A stretch of 64,000 bases of DNA, from positions 186,001 to 250,000 of the forward strand of contig AP026136.1 of assembly GCA_030295235.1 (NCBI GenBank), read 5' to 3'. This DNA is from Fistulifera solaris. Lineage: Eukaryota; Bacillariophyta; Bacillariophyceae; Naviculales; Stauroneidaceae. The position numbers and the translations under genes are program-made. The notes under the pieces are model-generated. The model was given only the letters and a program-made list of their open reading frames with translations. It made no database searches and was not told where the DNA came from. The number at the start of each line of letters is the position of its first letter. Position 1 is the stretch's first letter. Shown here one piece after another: positions 54,101 through 64,000 of the stretch.

Positions 54101-56185
54101 GAAGAAATTGGAAACAGAAGATCGCATTGAGAAGATGAAACTTGCCACAGCGCTAGAAAGGGTCGCTCTACTGGAGGCTGCTCTTAAACAAAAAGATGTT
54201 CCTAATGGTTCAGAAATGGTTCTACGAGCCATGCAAGGCATCTGGGAGAAATTAGGGACGTCAATAGAGGACCGCGAGAAGGTCAAGAAACAGATTGAAA
54301 ATTGTTTGGATGATACATGCAATCGCAAACTTGAGGAGGCGCAAAAGCAGTTGGAATGCTCCTTATCGGTTCTTGAACGCGAAACGGCGAAAATGCAATT
54401 CATGTATTTATCTTTAGCCGAAGACATTCCGATGCTCTCAGAAACGCAACAACCTGTGTACCAGCAACTGGAAGAAGTGCAGACAAAGTCAAAATCGATC
54501 GAGGCTTGGTTCGAAACTGCTTTAAAGCGGAGAGACGAAATTGCTGACCAAGCGCAAAACCTAGTCGCAAGTCTAGAACTTGAATTTGGAGGCCTAAGCA
54601 ATGATTTGCAAGTAGCCATTCTTGAAGCAGGTGCATCTCGTGATCAATTTGATGTCCCGATGCATCTAGAAGACAGCTTTTTGTCAAGTTGTGAAGCTCA
54701 ACTACGTCGCCTTCGAGTCGAAAAGTCCAAAGCGACTGCAAAGTATGCATCCATACAAACCGAAACACAAAAGCTAATCGCGGATATGAATCTTCCGGAA
54801 TCTGCTATTCTTCCCATGGTGCACACTTACCTTGAAAAGCAGTCGCTTGGCCTTCCTTCATGGTGGCGAAACGAGATTGCAGCAGCAGTGACGTTTTCAC
54901 TAGTTTCTGAGACTGGCTTCAGCAGGCACACTTCGGCCTATGTCAAACATCTCAGCAAACTTCACGAAATAGTCACGGCGGTATCTCTTGCGCGCGGTCA
55001 TCTGTCCGCCAAACTGAAAGGTATTGTTCAGAAAGCACAAGAAACGCTCCTTGATACTGTTGATGAAGAAATAGATGCAAAAGAGGCGTACTCTAGTTTT
55101 CATGACGCTCTTTTCCGACTCCCGCCTCTTTCAAGAGAAATGATCAACGCCTGTAGTTCGGAGGTTGATGCGTTGTTGACTGGCGTGCAGTCGATGATTC
55201 AAAGCGAAATCGAGGCTCTAACGGTTGTCTGGGAAGCACTTGACATATCGAGCAGCAAACGAGGGACGTTTTGGGGTGAAATCCAAGAATCGATGAGATC
55301 AATAGAAAACAGTATGTCGAGTGTATTCGACGGCGATGCTTCCTCAAACTGCATATGGGATCTCGAAGACTGGATACTTCCAGCTAAGGAGAAAGCTACA
55401 GTAACTTTTTTGGAACTTGAAAAGCTGCTTTTCAAACTTCAAAAGATTCATAAAGAAGTCGAAAGGCTTTCAGCAAAGCAGGACGTTAAGAGCCGGATAA
55501 TTTCTTTGGATTCTGAGATACGAATCCTAAATGCCAAGCTTGCAGAATTTGAAGAAACGAAGTGCGACAAAGAGAGACTAATAACAAAGAAAGCCACGAG
55601 CTCCACGCTGCTCAAGGAAGAGCGGTATCGAAAGCAAATGCAATCAAAATTTTCGGCGAAATTCGCACAGCTTGCGTCGCTTCTCAAAACGTGGTCAATC
55701 GACGACGACGGCCAATTTGATCCTAGGCTTTTAAGTGAGGAAGTTCGAATTCTTCTTGCAAATTCAAACGAAATTGATTCGCTGGTTGAAAAACGTACCG
55801 AATTTATGCATTTACGTACCATTCAACCAAAGACTACCAACAAGCGAAAAGCGGACGGGGAAGTGCAGCCGAGAAAGATTGCGAGAATTCAAAGTCGCGA
55901 TAATGAAAAACCTTTACCATTGCCATCAAGGCTGGATGCTAAGAACGTGATCCAGAATATGGCGTCTTGTGATGGTAAGAAACTCAGTCCCTTAAGGGCG
56001 AAGAAGACCCAAGCTTCCGGAAAGCTTCAAAAGCGCCACGCGTCCCGCTATCCAACAAATTAGAATCAAGTCAGGTGGCAAAAGGCCTTTCTCCAAAGAA
56101 AAAACTCACCCTCCCTCCGTTTGGACATGTTCTTGAGAAAGCATTTACTCCAAGAGACAAAAATAAAGAAAACGAAATCATTTAA
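51173..56185 (+). CDS. Kinesin-4 (KIF4-like) motor fused to a MAP65/PRC1/Ase1-like domain
   Basis: About 1,620 aa in three exons (51,173-51,400; 51,479-53,819; 53,880-56,185). Motor: [14 protein letters not shown]-loop [14 protein letters not shown], switch [12 protein letters not shown], switch [45 protein letters not shown] and [12 protein letters not shown], best fitting kinesin-4. A long coiled coil follows, including the KIF4-like [20 protein letters not shown] ... [13 protein letters not shown] block. From about 54,200 to 55,810 it reads like MAP65/PRC1: [60 protein letters not shown] and [20 protein letters not shown]. The tail is basic, then [14 protein letters not shown]. Frame changes lie at A-runs near 51,987, 53,170 and 53,320 and near 56,030; none falls between the KIF4-like coiled coil (from 53,427) and the MAP65-like part. 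Likely role: crosslinking and length control of antiparallel spindle microtubules. Confidence 0.85.
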
Positions 56186-56251
56186 CTAGCTGATATTCAT
56201 CAATTAAAATTACATATAATAGTACCATTGCCATAAAATTGCGCATGTCAT

Positions 56252-57801
56252 TTATGTATCATCTAGCCATACCATAACAACGCAAATATTATCCCCTGAT
56301 CCTCTTTTGAAGGCCTCGTACGCAACGCTCTTGGCCATATTCTTCCGGAGCACGAGCTTGTATCTGTCCTTTTCTTGGCTATCCATGACATCATTGTTTC
56401 TCAGCTCATTCTCTATTCGATCATGCACGAACGAAACAACATCTTGACTCGACATAGCATCCCATAACCCATCGGATGCCAAGAGTATAAACTCGTCGCG
56501 GTCGTCGAGAACTGGAAAATGTTTGATCTCTACCTCGCCACTCACAATGGGCTTTGCGTATCGGTCTCCAATAGCCCTTGATAAAGATAAATTTCGAACG
56601 CGATGGACTTTGGCAAACCTATCCCACTCTATGGTTTCACCCATTCGCATTATACGTGCCTTTTCGCGTTCTTCATTCGGCTTGTGGTCGGTTGTCAGGT
56701 CGATAGCCTGACCCGCTCGACTCAATATGGCACGGCTATCCCCAATATTTGCCGACATCACCGTCCGGTATCCCGCTTCATTATCATGTAGGAAAACAGC
56801 AACAGCAGTACTTCCTTGGTAATGGAGTGCATCATCTTGTAAAACATCCTCTTCAATTCGGTTAAACGCATCACGAAGTGCACTAGCAAGACACGCCAGC
56901 GACGGATTCGCTTGATGCTGGGGACAAGTTATGCTCTCTTCATCGTGTAACTCTTTTAAACTTTCTCCAAGCTGTTGATAAAGCCGTCGCTTGAGATACT
57001 GGCTAACACCTCCTCCTCCGTGTCCATCAAAAACGGCAGCGAAGCGACCTCCATCGGCAACGAAGTATTCGTCCTCCATGGTGATTCGTCCACCTTTTAT
57101 AGCTCGAGCAGATATCTGTATTGGAAAACTGGTGTGAGAGCTGAACTTGATCGAACTTGACGAAAAACAAATGTGAGTACACTTACGTCATAAACTCGTC
57201 GCCGATCGTGAAGAATAGGAACGTTGGGTGCATGCGCTTCCCTGTCCAATTCGTCCACAACAATGCCTCGTTTATCTTGCTCATCATGTAGTGAAGCTTC
57301 CACATCGTTACGAGGATCAGCGAGATACAAGGCAGAAGCATTGGTAGCGCTTTCTCCTCCTTGATTTCCACCACTGTTCCTTGGAGGGGGCTGGTCACCA
57401 GAGGATCGGTAACTTTGCGACGGAAAAAGCGACACAAGTGTCGCAGATCCAGCGAAGGCAATGACAGTAGAGAACAGAATCTGGCGGAGGGATATCCAGT
57501 CCTTCTTTTCGCTTCTCTGTGTCGTATTTTCAGAGCTACCTAATGCGGTAGAGAATTCTCGGCATGCGAGCGCGGAATGATACAGAGGAAGAGCTTGTTG
57601 GTTCACGGTCGATACGAGCATCCTAGACGGTCTGGCTGCATTTGATAATGAGGGGGAGTCAGAGAAAAAGCGCGGTAATTGCCCATTGTTTTTTCGATCT
57701 CTGCAGGGTCCGCTGGTATACTGGTATTGATAACAGCAGCGAGATCTGGGTAGCAAGCTCGACGAAGTAGCGCTGTACGCTGAGGATCTCACATAGCTCA
57801 T
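56252..57801 (-). CDS. PP2C-type Ser/Thr phosphatase with mitochondrial-type presequence and membrane anchor
   Basis: Mn/Mg-dependent protein phosphatase. Two exons (57,801-57,187 and 57,115-56,252) with a 71-nt GTAAGT...ACAG intron. The start MSYVRSSAYSATSSSLLPRS gives a basic Ser-rich presequence. A single membrane segment, LRQILFSTVIAFAGSATLVS, lies at about residues 130-150. The PP2C core follows: RVYDISARAIKGGRITMEDE, RFAAVFDGHGGGGVSQYLKR (metal Asp/Gly), QGSTAVAVFLHD, SANIGDSRAILSRAG, DLTTDHKPNEEREKARI, VRNLSLSRAIGDRYAKP, FILLASDGLWDAMSSQDVVS and RGSGDNICVVMVW. All metal-binding Asp motifs appear present. About 492 aa. The layout suggests an organelle membrane phosphatase, probably mitochondrial inner membrane. 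Confidence 0.92.
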
Positions 57802-58554
57802 AGTGCGAATGAAAGGGAGAAACTGAACACTATTGAGGCTTTCTCTTGTTTTTGGACTGCTGTAAAGAGGATCAACCTCGAGCAACAACAATGAGATATC
57901 CAGGGGGAAAGAACAACGAAGGATACGAGGCCTTGAGCTGTTGCCCCGGCTACGTTTCTCGAAAGAAATTTCAGCTGTTGACAACTTCGTGTCTTCGAAG
58001 GAACTGTCCAAGAAACTGTACTCACCAATCGTGACTCGGGTGCAAACAGGACAGCAATCGTTTCCGTTCCGGTAGTTTTGTGGCTGTTCTTCGCGAACTT
58101 TCTACCTTGAAGTCCGGCAGCTTTTGGTCGCAACGGTAATGGAAAACGGAGTACATGGTACATGGTATCTTTGATCATTATTGGAAACGACGTTGAAATT
58201 CTGCCTCCAGTACAAGATTCTACGTAGCGTCTACGACGACGCAGAATTTTAACGCCGTTTCTTATCGTTGCGTTTTGCGCGTTGCGCGTTGTGCTACAAA
58301 GTCATAGTACTGCAAACAACCGTTTCAGCTATATCCTAAACAGTGCGACAGATGCCGGATCAATCGCTTTATTTCCTACTTTCTGTTTAGTGCATCAGCT
58401 GTCTCCAACGCATAATTATGGGATTGCCGTCCGCTTTCTGCTTCACCCTTTTCAAGAACGCTTTGGAAAGAGAACCAGAAAAGACGCAATTGGTTTGCAA
58501 CTTTCACCCATCGTGTTTTAGCTTATACTCCCTAATTCAATAACAGTACGAATA
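57802..58554. promoter_or_regulatory. Divergent intergenic region PP2C / TLDc
   Basis: No accepted gene. Minus-strand open frames at 57,798-58,178 and up to 58,011 overlap the PP2C start region but show no domain. A GTAC-rich cluster lies at about 58,151-58,165. Confidence 0.35.
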
Positions 58555-60042
58555 ATGATACCCAAGATGCTCGATGAAAAGAAAGATGGCGATAAGGCAT
58601 CCTTGGCCGATGATTTGCCCAGCATGATGTCCGAAAAGAATTGTGAGAGGCCAAAGTTTTCTCCATCCAATAAATTTTCTCTCAATGCAACAGGGAAGCG
58701 ACTAAAAGAGCACTTTTCCTCAACGCCAATCGATCCTGAACTAGCGTCGTCGTTTACAGAAAGTAATCGGCTTACCGACGCAGAGAAAGCCTACCTTGGG
58801 TCGCTTTTAAGGAAAGGTGATTTATCTCTGATAGAACGCGCCACGAAGCGACTTAGTGACCCGATCGTTTTTCCACCCGCAGAAGAAGTCGACACAGAAA
58901 CCACATTACCTGCCGCTGCGGATGTTGCTTTTTCATCTGCGACAACGAAACGCCGGAACTCGCAAGTTCAACAAGAGCTTTATCGCTTACATGAAACTAG
59001 CTCGGTTAATCCAAGTCATCTTTTGAAACGAATAAACTATCTTCAGAAGAACTCGATGCTGGAGGACGCGGAAGATAAATCATCTGGGCGAGAATCTGAT
59101 TTGGGAGAGATAGATTTCAGTGATGCTGTTGCCGCTGTAGACGCGTGGAACCCCTTTAAAGATGTGTCTAGTTGGATTGACGGCAGCCAAGGAGTTGAAG
59201 TAGGAGACAATGGAGTCCCAATTCCGAAAGAAGGAGGATCTCAAGCTGCACAGAGACTGTCACATGCTACTGATCCCTTTCGCATTCTAGGCACGACTGC
59301 GGATGACGTCTCATGCCATCCGCATGTTTGTCGCCTCCGCTTATGGAGTCCTTGCTTGCTTTTGTGCCCGAGCCCTTTGCGCATCATAATTTCTGGCTCA
59401 AATATTCACTGGTTAGAGACGGAGCAAATATGTGGACCTTTTGCGTCAGGTTCGTGCGTCCGAAGTATCATTTCTGGCGATTGAGACAGTGGACGGATAC
59501 GTTTTTGGAAGTTTTACTTGTCAAGCTTGGAGATTGTCCCAGGGCTGGTATGGTAAGCAGACTGGTGAGGCAGCATTTTGTGGAAAATGAGACGTTCCAG
59601 GGATATTGATTTTATCGATGTAGCGCGATCGTTCGTGGATCAAGTAAACAAGGAGAGCGAAATTCAAGTCTTTCCTTACCGCGAAGGCAATGCAGCAGTG
59701 CAATACTGCTCTCCAGAGCGGTTGATGCTCGGTCAAGGTGAACTGCTTCCTCGAAATGAACTGAAAGGCAAGCATTATGGCCATGGTTTGTACCTGGAAG
59801 GATCTTTGCTGAAAGGATCCACTAGCAACTGTGAGACGTTTGGAAACCCGTGCCTAATCAATGCCGAGGAGCGAGGAGCTCTATTTGAAGTAGCGAATTT
59901 AGAAGTGTGGACGCTGACTTCGCATTTAGACATCCAAAGCGCAGAGCAATCAGAGCTATTGCAGCTTTTCTTGCTAAATCGTGACAGGGACGAAGGGAAA
60001 AATCTGAACTTTATGAAAATTCTCGTTGGAGGTCCGATTTGA
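58555..60042 (+). CDS. TLDc-domain protein (OXR1/NCOA7-like)
   Basis: TLDc proteins protect against oxidative stress and bind and regulate the V-ATPase. The start MIPKMLDEKKDGDK is followed by about 250 residues of mostly disordered, acidic/Ser-rich sequence including DAWNPFKDVSSWID. The TLDc domain begins LMESLLAFVPEPFAHHNFWL, then YSLVRDGANMWTF, FLAIETVDGYVFGSF, QGWYGKQTGEAAFLW, IQVFPYREGNAAVQYCSPER, GHGLYLEGSLLKGSTSNCET, FGNPCLI and FEVANLEVWTLTS. Frame changes near 59,320, 59,445 (T-run) and 59,577 (TTTT) split the domain but similarity is continuous. About 495 aa. The family call rests on the strongly conserved S-x-x-C-x-TFGNPCL motif. Confidence 0.9.
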
Positions 60043-60274
60043 AATGTTGACTCCAATCATCTCACACTGATTCATTAGGTTCGCTGCTAAGTCTTTTGAG
60101 GGCTCCCAACGAGAGCTTTCTACGGTAAACTGAACCTATTGACCTAAAGTGGCGCACAAAGGCTTCCACTCTTTAAAGCTTTGATTCGAACTAATGAAAA
60201 AAGATTAACAAAAGAAATCATTTTTTTTCAAAGTTAGCATACTTGAACTTTGCTGTGCCCCCCTACCTGAGAAA
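60043..60274. other. Convergent intergenic gap
   Basis: About 230 bp between the 3' ends of the TLDc and galactokinase genes. It has a poly-T/poly-A stretch and no gene. Confidence 0.4.
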
Positions 60275-61631
60275 TTAGTGCGGCTTACAATCGACGTCTA
60301 CGGCCAACACACGGGCACCAGCCGAAGCGGTTGTGACAAAAACATCACATTCTTTGTCGTACTTCGCTTTGTAAGCTCCCTTCAACGCTTCCGTCAACTC
60401 CTCTACCTTGTCTTTTTTTCACAAGAGTGATGGTGCAGCCACCAAATCCACCTCCTGTGATTCTGCTTCCGTATACTCCTTCAACCTTTTGCGCAGTCTC
60501 CACCAACAGATCAACCTCTTCACAACTCACGTCGAAATCATCCTTCAAACTCGCATGACTGTCATTCATAAGTGCACCGACGCGGTCCCAGAGTCCCATC
60601 TTCAGTGCTGTTTTGCATTCGAGTACTCGTTTATTTTCAGTCACAACGTGTTTCGCGCGCCTGTAAATGATATCGCCCATCTTTTCCCTGGCGTCTTCGC
60701 AATCCTGGAGGTTTGCATCGCGCAAGCTCAGAACGTGGTAAAGAGGAATATTCTGCATGGTAGACACAGCGTCGGCGCACTCGCGTCGCCTCTTTCCGTA
60801 TTCGCCATCCGCAATCTCGTGTGCAACGTTCGAGTTCGCCACAACAATGGCTGGGGTATCCTCGGCTTGCTTGAATGGAATTTGGGTTATTTCGAGCGAC
60901 TGGCAGTCGAGAAGCATGCAGTTGTTTTTCTCGGCAGCGGATGAAACATACTGATCCATGATACCACAGGGTGATAAAGCCCATTCATTCTCCGCTTTCT
61001 GACAACGAATGGCTCGTTCTCGCTTAATGTCTCCGCTCGAAGTGGCGGAAAACGCCATGTCGTGCATGAAGCACTCCAGTAGGGTGGCCGTAGCAGTTTC
61101 GAGAGCCGCCGAACTGGACAATCCGGCACCTATGGGCACGTCACTCGCAAAAGAGATAGCCAGATCCAGCGTGCAGCCTTCATGAGGCAAATCGGGGACG
61201 TATTGAACGATCGTTCCTACCACATAGTTCGTCCACGATTTCGGTGTCGTCTCGTCTGGGGGTGTAAGAGCGTTCACTGCCAACTTTCTTTCTTCAACAA
61301 GATCATCACCATCGTTCTTTTGAGATGAGATCATTCTTAGACGGATTGTAGTAGGACCAGAACCTTTCCCTGTGTGAACAAATCCTGTTCCGTAAGCAAC
61401 GACTTGATAATCAATGGCCATGGGGAGGCAATACCCGTCGTTATAGTCAGTATGCTCTCCTATCAAGTTCACACGTCCAGGAGCACAGACAATAAAGGCT
61501 GGAGGTTTGTGTGTTTCGGCCAGGTATGCCAGTTTGCTCTTGTAGAGGTTCTTGGCTTCGTCAACGAGTTTGGAAACATTAGTGGGAAGCTTTGTATTGG
61601 CCAATTTCGGAGGATGGTGAGTCTCAGACAT
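60275..61631 (-). CDS. Galactokinase (GHMP family)
   Basis: Phosphorylates galactose at C1 in the Leloir pathway. The start is MSETHHPPKLANTKL. Motifs in order are the galactokinase signature APGRVNLIGEHTDYNDGYCL, the GHMP ATP-binding loop PIGAGLSSSAALETATATLL, ALSPCGIMDQYVSSAAEKNN (catalytic Asp in the MDQ motif), LLDCQSLEITQIPF, VVANSNVAHEIADGEYGKRR and the third motif GSRITGGGFGGCTITLV. A frame change at the 7-A run near 60,415 leads to KVEELTEALKGAYKAKYDKE, CDVFVTTASAGARVLAVD and stop. About 452 aa, normal. No targeting peptide, so cytosolic. Confidence 0.95.
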
Positions 61632-62488
61632 ACTGGGTATATGAGTGTATCGAGAAGAGAATCTAATTCGCTATGAGTCTAGCCAAGTTATAGATTGACC
61701 AGGTTTTTAAAAGAAGTGATCAAAAGGATTTCCAAGCAAAGTTATGAGAGTCATCGTCATCGATCGCAAAAACGGTGTAATCTTGATGCGCGAGATGTGA
61801 GAGGGAGAGAAAAGATCGTTGTACGTTGCGACTTGGACTACCAAGTACTGGAATCTGGTATGGTATCGAAGACACCATGACCGATGACCCCATTGCACGA
61901 ATAAGGATAGCAGCTTTTAGTACTATACGGTAGATAATAAGGTTAGCTTCCTAGTCTAGTAAACCTGTCCCAGTCCCAGTGCTGCCTATTGTGCCCAATG
62001 CTGTTACTAAGTTCTCCTTCAAAGTATTTGTTTGTGAAAGTCATATCTTTCTTGCTCCGAGATAGCCTTCAAGAGTAGGATCAAAACCTAAATGTGCTTC
62101 AGCATGCATGTTCATTTCATCTCGTCCAAATCCGCAACATAGTCGATGAAGACCAATAGGTGTATGTCGGATTTGTGGAGATTCCTTAGTCAAGAACTAG
62201 AACAAAGTAGACTACAAACATAAGCTTCTTTTTCTCATTCTACTTCCTCTAAGTCCATTCATTACCAAAGAAAATCCAGAAAAAGCCAATCCTTCGCATC
62301 GGCTTATTTCTACCCCGTATGTTTGAAAGAGCAAATCGCATGCAGATTTGCAGCCAATATTTGTCAGCAATGTTGTAAATTTTTACTAGTTTTTCAACCA
62401 AGAGAATTTGTGAAATTATCTATCTTGAACAACGGTATCTTGAACAACGGTAATTGTTCAATGACACGCAAAATCAATGTAACGGTGC
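61632..62488. other. Intergenic region
   Basis: About 860 bp between two minus-strand genes. No gene, RNA or repeat accepted. A direct TATCTTGAACAACGG duplication lies at about 62,421-62,450. Confidence 0.35.
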
Positions 62489-62899
62489 TCAAGGTGCTTC
62501 AGCATCCTTTCCGGCTTCCTCGGCATCTTTTGCTTTCTTCTGCTCCCAGTAGCTATCCATATCTTCATCAAGCTTTTTGCTGGCGACCTTTTCATCCTTC
62601 ATCATGTAGTCGTCCATTTCCTTATCCAGATCTTCTTTCGTTTTCGGCTTCTCCTTCTGCTGGGGCTTCTTCTTGTCTTTCGGTATTCCTTGATACTTGG
62701 CCTTATTCAACTTTTGCCTTTCCTTACGGGACATTTTGTTTTTGTCGGGAGTTTGTGACGTTTTGAGAAGGCTTCCTTTGGGCTCTTTGGCTTTCGTGCC
62801 CTTCTTGATGACCTTCTTGTCAGCAGCGGCGTTCTGTTTGGCGCCCTGGGGCTTGTTCTTCGCCTTACCCTTTCTAGCTTGTGAATAGCTTCTGGCCAT
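62489..62899 (-). CDS. Small basic protein with FoP/ALY-type C-terminal helices
   Basis: 136 aa, intact. The N-terminal two thirds are Lys/Gln/Ala-rich and disordered (MARSYSQARKGKAKNKPQG, KMSRKERQKLNKAKYQ). The C-terminus carries two copies of a short acidic helix: KEDLDKEMDDYMMKDE and SKKLDEDMDSYWEQKK. The LDxxMDxYW/M pattern is that of the FoP-duplication / ALY-REF C-terminal motif, which contacts the UAP56/DDX39 RNA helicase in mRNA export factors. There is no RRM here, so this may be a small CHTOP/FYTTD-like export adaptor. Inference from the motif only. Confidence 0.6.
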   Translation of the reverse strand: MARSYSQARKGKAKNKPQGAKQNAAADKKVIKKGTKAKEPKGSLLKTSQTPDKNKMSRKERQKLNKAKYQGIPKDKKKPQQKEKPKTKEDLDKEMDDYMMKDEKVASKKLDEDMDSYWEQKKAKDAEEAGKDAEAP

Positions 62900-63776
62900 G
62901 ATTTACGTTTGAATCAATTGAATTAATCGGAAGGTCTTGAAATCTTGCAATGATTCGAATAGCTTTGACATCCAACAGCAAATAGGGACGACGCCGGTCG
63001 GTCGTCGTTGTACTCAACGGATCACGAATCAATCATCAATCAATCGCGAAATATCACGAACCATCTGGCGTGCAAGGGAAGTACAGGTTGTCCCATACAA
63101 ACCTAAATGTCTCTGTTTGTTTTGGTGTCGGTCGGCTTGCATCCGGCACTTGATCTTGCACTGTAATCTGACACTAAAACCAAAAACAGGAACCATGCTT
63201 GCGTGACCGGATGACTTTTGTCCTTTTTCTGTCCGATGCCCCATGCATCTGACACCATAGCGAAGACGATCCGGAACAAGATTTCAAGACGACGACAAAA
63301 GCAAGACCATGGTACCGGTACCGGTAATGACCATGACCATGAATCTTTGAAAGATTAATCGGTTAGTATGTGGGCTTTTTGATTGCGCTGTGCTTTATAA
63401 AAGATAGTTATTCCACTTCACAATTAAAGACTTGCGTGGCGGTTGCCGTAAAAAAGCGGGACATGTTGTCCTAGTTCGCGTTTTCGTTTGCAATGCCAGC
63501 CAAATTGACTGACGAGCTTTCTAGACTACGTGAAAATGCAGACGCCCAGTTCTAGAAATGGACGAAAATGATTATTGAGAATCTTTAAGTAAACACAATC
63601 ATGACAAGTACATCGGCGCAATAAGCAACCCTTTCCTCGACGGCAACGGGTCGATCTTCCGCGTACGTTACCTATGAAACAATCATTAAGTCGATACGAA
63701 TGAAGAAAGCCCCCGAAACTATACCACACATTCCCCCCAAGAAGTTGACACATGACGCCGTTCGTGGCGGTTGCGC
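62900..63776. other. Intergenic region with GGTACC repeats
   Basis: About 880 bp without an accepted gene. It contains a short tandem of GGTACC palindromes (63,310-63,325) followed by CCATGA repeats. Confidence 0.35.
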
Positions 63777-64000
63777 TTAGGCAGCGGCTTCAACGGCCGG
63801 AGCTGATTCCACTGGCGCAGCATCGGCAGCCTTCTTCGCTCCCTTCTTTGCTTTAGGAGCAGCAGCCTTCTTCTCCTTCGGAACAGCCTTGGCCTTTTTG
63901 GGAGCGGCAGCTTTTTTCGGGGCGGCCTCCTTCTTCGCAGCGGGGGCTTTCTTGGCTGCGGTTCCCTTCTTTGCCACTATCTTTTTCTGCTCGGCCTCGC
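63777..64000 (-). CDS. C-terminal Lys/Ala/Pro-rich tail of a basic protein (partial, cut by right edge)
   Basis: The frame is open from the right edge to the stop at 63,777. It reads EAEQKKIVAKKGTAAKK, then repeated AAxKK/APKK units (PAAKKEAAPKKAAAPKK, AKAVPKEKKAAAPKAKK) and an end poor in Lys (APVESAPAVEAAA). This resembles the tail of histone H1 or of a basic ribosomal or nucleoid protein. The globular part is outside the window, so the identity cannot be decided. Confidence 0.55.
   Translation of the reverse strand, partial: EAEQKKIVAKKGTAAKKAPAAKKEAAPKKAAAPKKAKAVPKEKKAAAPKAKKGAKKAADAAPVESAPAVEAAA

Noticed and set aside
57798-58178. Minus-strand frame overlapping the PP2C start region
   Set aside because: It overlaps the PP2C presequence in another frame and has no domain; the PP2C start at 57,801 explains the region better.

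Overview
This is a nuclear chromosome segment of a eukaryotic alga, almost certainly a diatom and probably a pennate one. The evidence is: short spliceosomal introns (about 50-175 nt, GTAAG...AG); plastid proteins with a bipartite N-terminus (signal peptide, then an ASA-F type cleavage motif, clearest in geranylgeranyl reductase at 29.6-31.2 kb); helicase-associated-domain repeat proteins of the kind expanded in diatoms; and dense, strand-alternating gene packing. I see no tRNA, rRNA, CRISPR, transposon or virus-derived element.

Layout. 0-9 kb: LETM1-like mitochondrial protein (cut by the left edge), methionine aminopeptidase 2, and a large USP-type deubiquitinase. 9-21 kb: an NTF2-fold protein, two disordered proteins, a secreted/ER SET-domain protein, PP1 inhibitor-2, MsrA, and two adjacent proteins with similar hydrophobic tails. 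21-27 kb: a tandem pair of helicase-associated-repeat plus Tudor-like proteins, one with a 96-bp internal tandem repeat. 27-45 kb: many plastid or secretory genes (DUF2358, nitroreductase, ChlP, ChaN-like lumenal protein, START-like protein, prolyl 4-hydroxylase), plus cytochrome P450 reductase, a carotenoid-oxygenase homologue, an alpha/beta hydrolase and an RRM/zinc-knuckle protein. 45-51 kb: ROK fructokinase, RanGAP, phytochelatin synthase, ORC6-like. 51-56 kb: a kinesin whose motor and coiled coil look like kinesin-4/KIF4 and whose C-terminal half looks like MAP65/PRC1/Ase1. 56-64 kb: anchored PP2C, TLDc protein, galactokinase, a FoP-like protein, and the Lys/Ala-rich end of a gene cut by the right edge.

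The most interesting object is the kinesin-4::MAP65 fusion (51,173-56,185). In animals KIF4A and PRC1 are separate proteins that bind each other and set antiparallel microtubule overlap at the spindle midzone. Diatoms are known for a highly ordered central spindle, so one polypeptide carrying both parts would be a striking arrangement.

A technical point affects the whole annotation. Most long genes change reading frame once or several times, usually at short homopolymer runs, while the conserved protein continues on both sides. This is most simply explained by uncorrected indels in the assembly. I therefore give each gene as one span and name the frame changes. Translations taken directly from the sequence will be truncated. 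Domain calls come from motif recognition only; no database search was run.
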